DNA of 64,000 nt from Clostridium_AD sp050717635 (GTDB lineage Bacteria; Bacillota; Clostridia; Clostridiales; Clostridiaceae), in the NCBI RefSeq assembly GCF_050717635.1, contig NZ_JBOITO010000039.1:186001-250000 (forward strand), read 5' to 3'. The notes below the pieces were generated by a model. The model ran no database searches, was not told the DNA's origin, and saw nothing but the letters and a program-made list of their open reading frames with translations. The position numbers and the translations under genes were made by a program. The stretch's first letter is position 1, and each line of letters starts with the position of its first letter. Below are positions 26,250 to 34,620 of the stretch, one piece after another.

Positions 26250-28523
26250 TTATATATCAAGAATATTTTTTACACGTTTTTGAATATCATCCAACCAAAA
26301 AAGTCTTTCTTGTGACTGCTTTATTATTTTCTTTATATTTTCTTCACTTAATGTACAATTTCTTAATTCATCAAGTTTTTTATTCAGTATTTCATCTAAC
26401 TCTTTGAATTGATTTATAAAATATTTTTTAATATCTCTGATCTGCTCTTTTGCATATTTTACTGCTTCATCACTATTATCATATAAAGCCTCTTGTATAG
26501 GTGCAAAGAATTTTTGTGCTATCAAACTTCCATCAACATAATCTACATTGTCATAGACGTCCTCTGTAACATACTTTGGTTTCCAAAACTTAAAGAATCC
26601 GAAGAAACCTGATCTTTGTGAATTTTTAACTTCACGTTCTCCAGTCTTTACCCTTTCAGTATTGGTTGCAGACTTAATAATTTTTTCTATATTTTTAACA
26701 TCTTGCAATTTGCCTTTAAGCAAATCAAGTGGATTTAGCTCAATTGATTTAATTGAAATATCATCAACTAATGATGCAATCTTATTAATATACTCGTTTA
26801 AAAGTGCTTCTGCATTATTATGAACATTCTTTGTAACAATATTCTCCAACTTCACTTTTACATCTACTTGAAGATTACGAGAAAACGTCTCAAATTCATT
26901 ACATCTGTATAATGCATCTTTCTTAGTCATTTTTCCATTTGCTTCTTTCATTACTATTGTAATTTCAACTTCAGCCTCTTTAATTACAGCATTTGTCGCG
27001 GTTTTGATCTGCATATCATAATTGATAGCTTCAACTTTAACTTTAAATTTTTTTGCTTCCTCCCCACTTTTTAGCTTTGTTGTAATCAAATCAATCTGCG
27101 ATTGAATTTCTTTGTGTTTATCTTCATTTTCTATTATTTCTCTTTTTATATTTTCAAATGATTTAGCACTTTCAAGTTTTTTATCAAAAGTATCAACTAT
27201 ATTTTTTATCTTAGCGGTTTTGGCATATTTCTCTACATACATATTTATAGTAGATTCAATTGAACGAATACCAGTGTGTACTAATGCCTCTAAATAAATA
27301 TTTTCATCTTTCTTTGCTTTTGCTAATTCAGAAGATATTACTCCCCTAGTGCTTGGCGTTAGCGGAGCATATTTTTCTAAATGAAGATCATCATTACGAT
27401 TAAGTTTTTTCACTTTCATTACAACTTCATCAATGGTGTCCTCATCCAAATCATTCCCACACTTCAAATATTCTCTTATTCCAAGAGCTGGAAGGGCTGC
27501 AGCCGGAAAAATATTAGGAGATACTATTCCTCTATCTTCTAAATATTTTCTTACTTTTTCTATTGATGAAATAACACTATCTTCATCTTTTTTATAATCA
27601 TCGAGCTTATTAACGACAAATATATATCTGTCTTTTGATTGTTTTCCTCCAACTTTCATGCTTTCAGACACATACTTTAGCAACTCATAATCATCATTTA
27701 CAGCTAACTGCGTTGCATTTAAAATGTATAACACTACCATCTTTGAAGATTCATCCAGCATTCGACGTGTAACAACTTTATGATTCAAATCACGAGAATT
27801 GTTGGGACCAGGTGTATCAACCATTACTAATGAAATTTCATCACAAGAAACAAATGGAATATTACCTTCAATGCTAATTCTAGATACTTCTGGATTACTA
27901 TTCATTGACGTCATTGCTTCGTATGTTAATTTAGGATGAAATTCTAATGTGTTATTGTCTTTATCTAGTGCTGTTGCCCTAAAATCATCATCATTATTAT
28001 CTTTAATTCTAGAGATTGTCGCTGTACACGCCTCTTGTTTTGCAGGCATCATTTTTCTACATAACAGCGCATTTATGAGTGTTGATTTACCAGCACTCAT
28101 TGTTGCTACAACATTAACCTCAAATTCACTATTAGTTGCTTTTCTAAATGCATCTTTTACATCAGGCTGTTTTAATTCCTCGAATGGCCCATTCTGTATA
28201 TCTTTAAATATATCCTTTATTGCTTCTTCCTTATCTTTTACTTCTTTAGCTGGAATATGAACACACTCAATATTTATTTTTTGCTTCTTTGCCTCTTTAG
28301 AAATAGAAAGCAAATCTTCATAATCAAGCATTGTACCATTAAAAACAACATGAAACTCCTTTGTATTACACTCATCAACTAAAAGCTTTGGTAAATCTTC
28401 CACCCACTCTTGAAACCTCTTATCTTCCATATTTAAAGAGCTATTTTTTTTAACAGGTTTTCCATCAACTAATATTACTGTTTCTACTTTGTATGGATTA
28501 TACTTAATACTTACTTCTCTCAT
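26250..28523 (-). CDS. Dynamin-like large GTPase (second of tandem pair)
   Basis: 757 residues. The GTPase domain has G1 ATMSAGKST (140-148), Thr of G2 in EACTATISR, G3 DTPGPNN (236-239) and G4 NKLD (305-308), the dynamin pattern. After it come long helical regions (about 400-640) that would make the stalk, then a basic FFGFFKFWKPKY patch (about 650) that could touch membrane, then another helical region. Bacterial dynamin-like proteins often work as pairs and remodel or fuse membranes; LeoA aids toxin release in E. coli and DynA protects Bacillus membranes during phage attack. The start overlaps the upstream dynamin stop (ATGA), so the pair is translationally coupled. Confidence 0.85.
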   Translation of the reverse strand: MREVSIKYNPYKVETVILVDGKPVKKNSSLNMEDKRFQEWVEDLPKLLVDECNTKEFHVVFNGTMLDYEDLLSISKEAKKQKINIECVHIPAKEVKDKEEAIKDIFKDIQNGPFEELKQPDVKDAFRKATNSEFEVNVVATMSAGKSTLINALLCRKMMPAKQEACTATISRIKDNNDDDFRATALDKDNNTLEFHPKLTYEAMTSMNSNPEVSRISIEGNIPFVSCDEISLVMVDTPGPNNSRDLNHKVVTRRMLDESSKMVVLYILNATQLAVNDDYELLKYVSESMKVGGKQSKDRYIFVVNKLDDYKKDEDSVISSIEKVRKYLEDRGIVSPNIFPAAALPALGIREYLKCGNDLDEDTIDEVVMKVKKLNRNDDLHLEKYAPLTPSTRGVISSELAKAKKDENIYLEALVHTGIRSIESTINMYVEKYAKTAKIKNIVDTFDKKLESAKSFENIKREIIENEDKHKEIQSQIDLITTKLKSGEEAKKFKVKVEAINYDMQIKTATNAVIKEAEVEITIVMKEANGKMTKKDALYRCNEFETFSRNLQVDVKVKLENIVTKNVHNNAEALLNEYINKIASLVDDISIKSIELNPLDLLKGKLQDVKNIEKIIKSATNTERVKTGEREVKNSQRSGFFGFFKFWKPKYVTEDVYDNVDYVDGSLIAQKFFAPIQEALYDNSDEAVKYAKEQIRDIKKYFINQFKELDEILNKKLDELRNCTLSEENIKKIIKQSQERLFWLDDIQKRVKNILDI

Positions 28524-29881
28524 TGTCTTGCATCCTCTCTGCTAATTAATTTTTCTAAAGATGGTAATCCACTTTTTCTTAGGCACTCAGCTACTTGTAA
28601 TGGTGTATATTTATCTATACTATTTGTAACTTTACCTTGCCAAGAAATTGGATCTTTGTAATATGTAGATAGATCAAATTCATTTTTACTAAATTTTTTC
28701 AATAACATTAAGCATTCATCATTTTCATCATCATTCAATGTCAATCCACAAAGAACTTTCTTAAATAATTGACCTGCATAAGCAGATACAGGTACTATTG
28801 TAGGCTCTCTAAATCCAATATTTATCAGTTGGTTATAAATTTTATCTAAGCTTTCTGATATTGAATCTTCGTTTTTTCTGAATCTATCTAACTTGTTTAG
28901 ACCAAACACAACTTTATTATCGTCTAAGTTATCAAATACATATCTTATATGCACTAGATCATCTTCTGATCCTATATTCTCAGCGTTTATTAAATATAGT
29001 AGCTTATCATACTTTTGTTTTTTTAGAGCCTCATGTGTAATAGACACATGTTTATAATCCAATGATGAATTAACACCAGGTGTATCTATAATGCAAAATC
29101 TTGATAAATTATCAAATGACAGTTGCATAAAAGTTCCCATCTCAATTTCTTTTGTATTAGTATCATTTAACTTCATCAAATCCTTTTGTTCTGTATTTAA
29201 AGATATTGAATCACTTATACTACTAACAAAGTTGTCCTCAAACGCCTTCTCGTAAATCTTATAGCACTTTGCTGTACATGAGTCATTTTTCGTTTTTAGG
29301 ACATTTTTCCCAATGATAGCGTTTATTAATGTTGATTTTCCAGCACTCATAGTTGCCGTTATCATAATGGTTTCAAGTGGCTGCTTAATAAATTTTTTAT
29401 TTCTAATCCAATTCTGAACCTGATAATCTGCTAGTTTAAAATCTCTACTAATATTTTTGTTATTATACAAAACTTCATATAATTCATCTATCCCAGAGTG
29501 ATATCTTGAATTAAATAACGTTTTAAATTCATTTAATATTTTTTTACCCAAGAGTGGATTATTGTAAGCATTTATGAAAACACAATCACATACAAATACA
29601 AATCTATACGTGAATAACTTAAATCCTCTTAATTTAAATTCACAGACCTTTTTTATACTTTTTTTTAATACAGTTTCTTGTAAAATATCTATCTTATAAT
29701 TATTATTTATACTATCGTTATACTTGTCCATTAACTTATTAGCATAAACATCATTATTAGAATACTTGTAAACAAAATATTGTAAAGCATTAATATAATT
29801 CTCTTTGTATATATTTTTTTCATTAAGTATTGGGTGATTTTCTAAACTTAACGCTGTATAAAACCTAATATCCCCTAGCAT
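28520..29881 (-). CDS. Dynamin-like GTPase (first of tandem pair, short)
   Basis: 453 residues. G1 is TATMSAGKST (175-184), G3 DTPGVNS (266-269) and G4 NKLD (329-332), closely parallel to its neighbour, but the protein ends soon after the GTPase domain and lacks a long stalk. About 165 residues of helical sequence precede the GTPase domain. The likely picture is a small regulatory subunit that heterodimerises with the larger GTPase, as for other tandem bacterial dynamins. It is the first gene of the operon; the start at 29881 has AAGGTAGGTG upstream. Confidence 0.82.
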   Translation of the reverse strand: MLGDIRFYTALSLENHPILNEKNIYKENYINALQYFVYKYSNNDVYANKLMDKYNDSINNNYKIDILQETVLKKSIKKVCEFKLRGFKLFTYRFVFVCDCVFINAYNNPLLGKKILNEFKTLFNSRYHSGIDELYEVLYNNKNISRDFKLADYQVQNWIRNKKFIKQPLETIMITATMSAGKSTLINAIIGKNVLKTKNDSCTAKCYKIYEKAFEDNFVSSISDSISLNTEQKDLMKLNDTNTKEIEMGTFMQLSFDNLSRFCIIDTPGVNSSLDYKHVSITHEALKKQKYDKLLYLINAENIGSEDDLVHIRYVFDNLDDNKVVFGLNKLDRFRKNEDSISESLDKIYNQLINIGFREPTIVPVSAYAGQLFKKVLCGLTLNDDENDECLMLLKKFSKNEFDLSTYYKDPISWQGKVTNSIDKYTPLQVAECLRKSGLPSLEKLISREDARQ

Positions 29882-30280
29882 TGTTACACCTACCTTAATT
29901 AATTATATATATTTGATTTATTTAATTATGAAGTAATCTCATCAACAAATTCTTTTGCCTCAGCAAATAATTATGCTTTAAAAGCGAATAATTTAAAAGA
30001 TCTTTTCTAAAACTATTTTAATCTAACTTAATATCCACTACCAGTTATATTTTTATTGTTTTCCATAAAATATTAACTTTAACCTTAATCAGTTTTACTT
30101 TTAAATTAGTAAATTCAAATTTATTCTAACTAACTTTTATGTATAATTATTAAATCGTCTACATAATACCACAATATAAGTGAATAATTTGTCTAACCAT
30201 GTATAAATAAACTTATTTGTAATATTTTTTATAATCGCATCGTGATTTTTCATTTATATCATTAAACCTCTATATAACTC
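29882..30280. other. Gap upstream of the dynamin operon
   Basis: About 400 bp, very AT-rich. It must contain the operon promoter but I cannot pick convincing -35/-10 boxes. Near 29940 the minus strand reads LFAEAKEFVDEITS then stop, which may be the tail of a lost gene. No repeat or RNA structure stands out. Confidence 0.4.
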
Positions 30281-30856
30281 TTACTCTTTCAACCTCTTAC
30301 TAACATACATCCCCTCATCTGCACGTCTTATTAATTCACTAACTGATATTTTGCTGTTAGCTCTATACTCCGACAAACCACAACTTAGCCCAATCTTATA
30401 ATTACTCTTATCCTCTTCCTTCAATTCATAAATATTCATACATACCCTTGAACAAATAGTCCTTGCCACCTCTAATGCTGTGTTTGGAAATATAATTACA
30501 AATTCGTCACCACCTATTCTAAATACAGTATCCTCTTTTCTAATATTTACTCTTAGAATATTACCAATTTCCGTTAGAATCTTATCCCCCTCATTATGAC
30601 CAAAAGTATCATTAATCTTTTTAAAATCGTCAATATCCGCGAAACATATTATAAAGTTTTCTCCTTTCTTTACCGCCTCCCCAATAGTTGTCTCTAAAAT
30701 TTTCAAACCTGCTCTTCTGTTTAATACCCCAGTGACACAGTCCATAGATGCTTGATGTTGCAGTTTAGCTTTCATGTTTTCAAGTTCTAATATAACCTTA
30801 TCTTTTTCCTCAATTATTTTTATAAGCCCCGCTTTTTCTACTTCTTTGTATTTCAA
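30281..30856 (-). CDS. Diguanylate cyclase (GGDEF only)
   Basis: 191 residues. A short N-terminal coiled coil (LIKIIEEKDKVILELENMKAKL) leads into a complete GGDEF domain with MDCVTGVLNRRAG, FADIDDFKKIND, FGHNEGD and the active site RIGGDEF. The RxxD inhibitory site is present as RKED five residues before it, so product feedback is expected. It makes cyclic di-GMP from two GTP. There is no membrane or sensor domain, so input is probably through the coiled coil or a partner. It is transcribed alone. Confidence 0.9.
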   Translation of the reverse strand: MKYKEVEKAGLIKIIEEKDKVILELENMKAKLQHQASMDCVTGVLNRRAGLKILETTIGEAVKKGENFIICFADIDDFKKINDTFGHNEGDKILTEIGNILRVNIRKEDTVFRIGGDEFVIIFPNTALEVARTICSRVCMNIYELKEEDKSNYKIGLSCGLSEYRANSKISVSELIRRADEGMYVSKRLKE

Positions 30857-31003
30857 ATACTTTCACCCCTAAATTAAGTATTTTTAAAAATAATTAATAA
30901 TTCTATCTAATAATCTAATTGTACAATTAGCCAGCCAGGAAAATCTTCCTTCCCATAATATTCTTTAATTACACCTTATTCTTTTATAACATAGACAAAA
31001 ATA

Positions 31004-31032
31004 GACTCCCCATCAAAAGATGCGGAGTTTAC
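31004..31032 (-). terminator. Hairpin terminator after the WYL regulator gene
   Basis: On the minus strand ACTCCGCATC-ttttGATGGGGAGT is followed by CTATTTTTG. It lies 40 bp beyond the WYL gene stop (31074). Confidence 0.65.
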
Positions 31033-31073
31033 ATTTTTAATTAGAGATTAAAATTAAATGATCCAAAATTAAT

Positions 31074-32057
31074 CTATATATCATAAACCTTATTCATATT
31101 CCTCACACTTTCCATAATCTCTTCTCTAAACACTACCGGCTCTATAACTTCTGCATCTGCACCAAAGCCCATAATCCATAGCTTTATTCCAAAAGTGCCA
31201 TTACAAACAAACTCATAAACAAAATACTCCTCATTTTCCTCAATTAGACTTCCCTCAAGCATACTTTTTTCAGTTACTATCTTATAGCACCGATTCTTGA
31301 ACTTTACCTTTACCCTTGTTTCATCTCCCCCGTACATATACCAGGTTCTTTTAAGGTAATCATACACATTAAATTTACTGTCTCTCTTTCCATCCTCAGC
31401 CAAAATGTTTACATTTGATATTCTATCCATTCTAAAATGTATCAAGCAGTCTTTTTTTTCTAAATACCCAATAATATAGTATTTGCCAAGTTCACAAGCA
31501 AAACTATAAGGTATTATTGTGTGCACCTTATGATTTCCCACAGCTGAATTGTAACTAAAGCTCACCTTTTTTTCATCAGCTATAGCCTTTCTTAAATTTT
31601 TAACATTTTGTTCAATATATTGGTGATCAATATTAGAACTTTTCTCAAAATGAAGCATATCCTTTAATTTCTTAGCTTCATTTTTAGGAAGTAGCCCTAA
31701 TAAGCTGTTTTTTATTACTGCTATTTTTGTTTCCATAAAGGTTTGAGATTCAACGAGAGAAGCTAATATTAGGTTTACATCATCAGCTGTAACAGGTTGG
31801 ACATATTTATTCGCCTCAAGTATTCCATCTCCATTTACATCCTCTTCATCATTTACTCTGTAGCTTTTTTCAGATTTATCATATATAATATCCGTTTCCC
31901 ATTCTTCATTTAATTCTTTAACATAATTATGAATGTTATCCGATGGAATTTCAAATATATCTGCAATTTGTTGTGGTGTTGTGGCTATTCGAGATTTTAT
32001 TAATCTAAAAGTTTCTAACAGTTTTCTACTTTTACCATAATCACTATAAGGTAACAT
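31074..32057 (-). CDS. WYL-domain transcriptional regulator
   Basis: 327 residues with an N-terminal winged helix-turn-helix (RKLLETFRLI ... TPQQIADIFEIPSDNIHNYVKELN), then a WYL domain from about residue 140: KKVSFSYNSAVGNH, PYSFACELGKYYIIGYLE, HFRMDRISNV, and a C-terminal WCX-like part (VKVKFKNRCYKIV). WYL domains bind nucleic-acid-like or nucleotide ligands and often control DNA repair, defence or surface genes. Its targets are unknown; neighbours give no clear lead, although it lies between a cyclic-di-GMP synthase gene and an rpn gene. It is monocistronic with its own terminator. Confidence 0.85.
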   Translation of the reverse strand: MLPYSDYGKSRKLLETFRLIKSRIATTPQQIADIFEIPSDNIHNYVKELNEEWETDIIYDKSEKSYRVNDEEDVNGDGILEANKYVQPVTADDVNLILASLVESQTFMETKIAVIKNSLLGLLPKNEAKKLKDMLHFEKSSNIDHQYIEQNVKNLRKAIADEKKVSFSYNSAVGNHKVHTIIPYSFACELGKYYIIGYLEKKDCLIHFRMDRISNVNILAEDGKRDSKFNVYDYLKRTWYMYGGDETRVKVKFKNRCYKIVTEKSMLEGSLIEENEEYFVYEFVCNGTFGIKLWIMGFGADAEVIEPVVFREEIMESVRNMNKVYDI

Positions 32058-32835
32058 AATATCAAGTCCTTTCCAATACGTCTATTACAGTTGATTATAT
32101 CAGAAAAGCTTTGATATTACATATAACTTAAAGGTTTTTTCTACATTATTGCTATTTTTATATCATTAAGCATCTTACTTAATTCATCATCCTCATCTTC
32201 TGTATTATTACACTCAATTTTAACTTTATGCTTGGTTATCTCTATATTACTGCTTTCAATGATTACTTTTAACTTTGCATTTTCAATTTTCCAAAAAAAT
32301 GGTGCCACCCACGTGGCAAGTGGCAAGTTCTATACGCACTAAAATATCAGCATACCCTTTGTTTCATTCTTCTAAAAATTGTACTAAACCCTTATCCATA
32401 TTAAAATCCCCCCATCGCTTTTACTTTTTATTTTTTATCTTTTATGTGATTATATTTATATGATATCATTAGCCAAAGATAAAAATTTACCTTGCAAAAT
32501 TTTATAAATAACAAAGTTATCAAAATGTTTATTACATTTTGATAACTTTATAAATATGTTACATTTTTTTATCCTTCATAATCTTAAAATGCACATTAAA
32601 AAATTCTCTACCAAGAATTCACGTATAATTATATAAGGCTTTGGTTTCAGTATCGTAATAGATACTTCAGTTAAGCGCTTAATTAAATTCTTGCTAAATT
32701 TTACAAGATTCTAGTTAAATTTAAATAAATTTAACTAGAATCTTGATATGCGAATATATGTTCGTATATTGGTAATGATATTATTATAATATATATTATT
32801 TATGCGTAAAATTTGATATAATTAGGAGTGTTAAT
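32058..32835. other. Long gap with repeat, orphan terminator and rpn leader palindrome
   Basis: This 780-bp gap contains: a possible coding scrap on the minus strand (32141-32285, ending ...SKMLNDIKIAIM) whose 5' side is replaced by a dispersed 24-bp repeat (32302-32325); an orphan terminator-like hairpin (AAAGTTATCAAAATGT / ACATTTTGATAACTTT, 32513-32549); and the rpn leader with a perfect 42-base palindrome (arms CAAGATTCTAGTTAAATTTA, about 32707-32748) and the ATGCGAA/TTCGTAT inverted pair (about 32750-32769). No full gene was found. Confidence 0.6.
32302..32325. repeat. Dispersed 24-bp palindromic repeat, copy 4
   Basis: Same sequence as at 3764, preceded by CCAAAAAAATG and followed by AGTTCTATAC. 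The identical flank AGTTCTA also follows copy 5 at 40086. Confidence 0.75.
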
Positions 32836-33882
32836 ATGAGCTTTAAAAAAGATTTAAACAATATTCACGATAAGAGTTATAAAGATTTATTTTCTACTAA
32901 GGATGCTTTTTTATCATTTGTTAATACATTCGTTCAAGGTGAGTGGGCCGGTCAATTAGAAAAGGATAAATTAATACTCAGTGATAAGTCTTTCATTTTG
33001 TCCGATTATGAGGAATTAGAATCTGATATAGTATACACGGCAACTATTGGAAAAGACGAAGTAGTATTTTATGTTCTTCTAGAGCTACAATCCAGTGTAG
33101 ATCATAGTATGCCTATACGACTTCTAATGTATATGATAGAAATCTGGAGAGATGTATTAAGAAATAGCGAGAAAAAGGAAATTAAAAGAAAGGGCTTTAG
33201 ACTTCCTGCAGTCATTCCCATAGTTCTTTATAATGGTACTAACAAATGGACCTGTGCTACAAACTTTAAGGATATTATAACTGGTAGTCAACTGTTTGGA
33301 GATAATGTTTTGGACTTTAAATATATACTGGTAGATATTAATAGATATTCGAAAGAATATTTGTATGGATTTAAAAATATTTCTGCTGCCATATTTTTAT
33401 TAGATCAAGATATAAATGCTATGGAATTTTTAGAAAGATTAAAGAATATAATAATTAATTTTAATAGTTTAACTTCTGAGGAAAAACTATTATTAAAAGG
33501 ATGGATTAAAAACACAACTAATAACAATGATATAGTTGATATGAATAAGCTTGTGGAAAATATTTTTAATAATGAAATGGAGGTAGAATCAATGGTTTCT
33601 AACGCATCAAATATCTTTGACAAATTTAAAAAAGAAGCAATAAAAGAAGGTTTAAATGAGGGAAAGAAAGAAGGTTTGAAAGAGGGCTTGAAGGAGGGCT
33701 TGAGGGAGGGCTTGAAAGAGGGTAAATCAGAACTGCTTATAAAGCTACTAATTAAAAAATTTAATGGCCTTTCTGATTATGATATAGAAAAGATTAAAAA
33801 ATTGCCTGATGAGTCTATTGACCTGCTAGCAACTAACATATTTGAATTAGAAAAAATTGAGGATCTAAAAAAATACTTATAA
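32836..33882 (+). CDS. Rpn family recombination-promoting nuclease (intact copy)
   Basis: 348 residues. The N-terminal PD-(D/E)XK-like domain includes HDKSYKDLFSTKDAFLSFV, LESDIVYTATIG and FYVLLELQSSVDHSMPIRL (Glu and Gln-x-Ser/Asp positions of the core), then RKGFRLPAVIPIVLYNG. A middle helical region and a Lys/Glu/Gly repeat (KEGLKEGLREGLKEGK, encoded by a roughly 12-bp tandem DNA repeat at 33645-33725) lead to a short C-terminal helix (PDESIDLLATNIFE). E. coli RpnA-E are RecA-independent recombination-promoting DNases, and clostridia carry many copies. Two damaged relatives lie at 3089 and 3843/11274. A terminator follows at once. Confidence 0.85.
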   Translation: MSFKKDLNNIHDKSYKDLFSTKDAFLSFVNTFVQGEWAGQLEKDKLILSDKSFILSDYEELESDIVYTATIGKDEVVFYVLLELQSSVDHSMPIRLLMYMIEIWRDVLRNSEKKEIKRKGFRLPAVIPIVLYNGTNKWTCATNFKDIITGSQLFGDNVLDFKYILVDINRYSKEYLYGFKNISAAIFLLDQDINAMEFLERLKNIIINFNSLTSEEKLLLKGWIKNTTNNNDIVDMNKLVENIFNNEMEVESMVSNASNIFDKFKKEAIKEGLNEGKKEGLKEGLKEGLREGLKEGKSELLIKLLIKKFNGLSDYDIEKIKKLPDESIDLLATNIFELEKIEDLKKYL

Positions 33883-33895
33883 AAAATAGGAAAAA

Positions 33896-33930
33896 ATAAA
33901 CTCCACATTTTTGATGTGGAGTTTATTTTA
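33896..33930 (+). terminator. Hairpin terminator of the intact rpn gene
   Basis: AAACTCCACAT-ttttg-ATGTGGAGTTT followed by ATTTTAC. It lies 14 bp after the rpn stop. Confidence 0.8.
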
Positions 33931-34070
33931 CTTGTTAAGCAACCAGTCCAAAAAATTCTAATAATAATGTAGTTCTCTTTAAATAAAAACCAAGTTAGGT
34001 GCTGCTTCTTATAAAACTTTCTGCAATAGTTTTCAATTTAGTTTATGGTGAAATTTAGCGAATGTTTTTA

Positions 34071-34130
34071 GTTGATGTATCAACAATATTGTGTTACTCT
34101 TAATTTAGTTGATACATCAACTAAATTAAG
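34071..34130 (+). promoter_or_regulatory. MarR-controlled promoter with two palindromic operators
   Basis: TTGATG (34072-34077) and TACTCT (34095-34100) are spaced by 17 bp. Operator 1, GTTGAT-GT-ATCAAC (34071-34084), covers the -35 box. Operator 2 is a perfect 32-bp palindrome (34099-34130) with the same GTTGAT-AC-ATCAAC core inside longer arms CTTAATTTA; it overlaps the -10 box and start point and ends ten bases before the marR start codon. This is a textbook autorepressor layout for the downstream MarR protein. Confidence 0.75.
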
Positions 34131-34140
34131 AGGTGAAGTT

Positions 34141-34620
34141 ATGGATGTAACAAAAAGGTATATTACAAAAATCTGCCGCGCAGCACAAAGATACGCAAGT
34201 ATCCGCTTAAAAGGTACTAATATTGGGACTTCTGAGTATGAATGCCTACACTATATACGTAAAAATAATGGCGTGAATCAAGAAAAACTGCGCAGTTTTT
34301 TAAATGTGGACAAAGCTGCTGTTGCCCGTATGGTAGCAAACCTTGAAAGAAAGGGATATCTATATCGTTTGCAGGATGAAAATGACAAACGTGCCAAACA
34401 GCTTTTTACAACAGAAAAGGCAGTTGATATTAAAAATATAACTTCCTCTGTAGAGTCTTTTTTCTATGAATGGCTCCTTGAAGATATTGATCAGAATGAT
34501 AAAGTGGTATTTTTAAAGGTGCTCAATGAGCTTTATATAAAAAGTAAAAAGGAACGTGTGGAACGTTTTATTAATATTGAGAAAAGAGAGGTTAATTATT
34601 ATGGTAAAGCTGAAGATTGA
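34141..34620 (+). CDS. MarR family repressor of the ABC exporter genes
   Basis: The start ATG 34141 follows AAGAGGTGAAG; an upstream ATG at 34072 lies inside the operator and is rejected. The 159-residue protein has a winged helix-turn-helix: SEYECLHYIRKNNGVNQEKL, DKAAVARMVANLERKGYL, and the wing RLQDENDKRAKQLFTTEK. It very likely binds the two palindromes in its own promoter. Its 3' end overlaps the first ABC gene by 20 bp, so regulator and exporter form one operon. The inducer is presumably a compound exported by the transporter; its identity is unknown. Confidence 0.88.
   Translation: MDVTKRYITKICRAAQRYASIRLKGTNIGTSEYECLHYIRKNNGVNQEKLRSFLNVDKAAVARMVANLERKGYLYRLQDENDKRAKQLFTTEKAVDIKNITSSVESFFYEWLLEDIDQNDKVVFLKVLNELYIKSKKERVERFINIEKREVNYYGKAED

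Noticed and set aside
32141..32326. 61-residue minus-strand frame
   Set aside because: Its start lies inside a dispersed repeat; at most the lower part is a coding scrap.
33645..33725. Tandem 12-bp DNA repeat, CRISPR-like at first sight
   Set aside because: It is in-frame Lys/Glu/Gly-rich coding sequence typical of Rpn proteins, with no spacers.
34072..34140. Longer marR start at 34072
   Set aside because: That ATG lies in the promoter and operator; ATG 34141 has a proper ribosome binding site.
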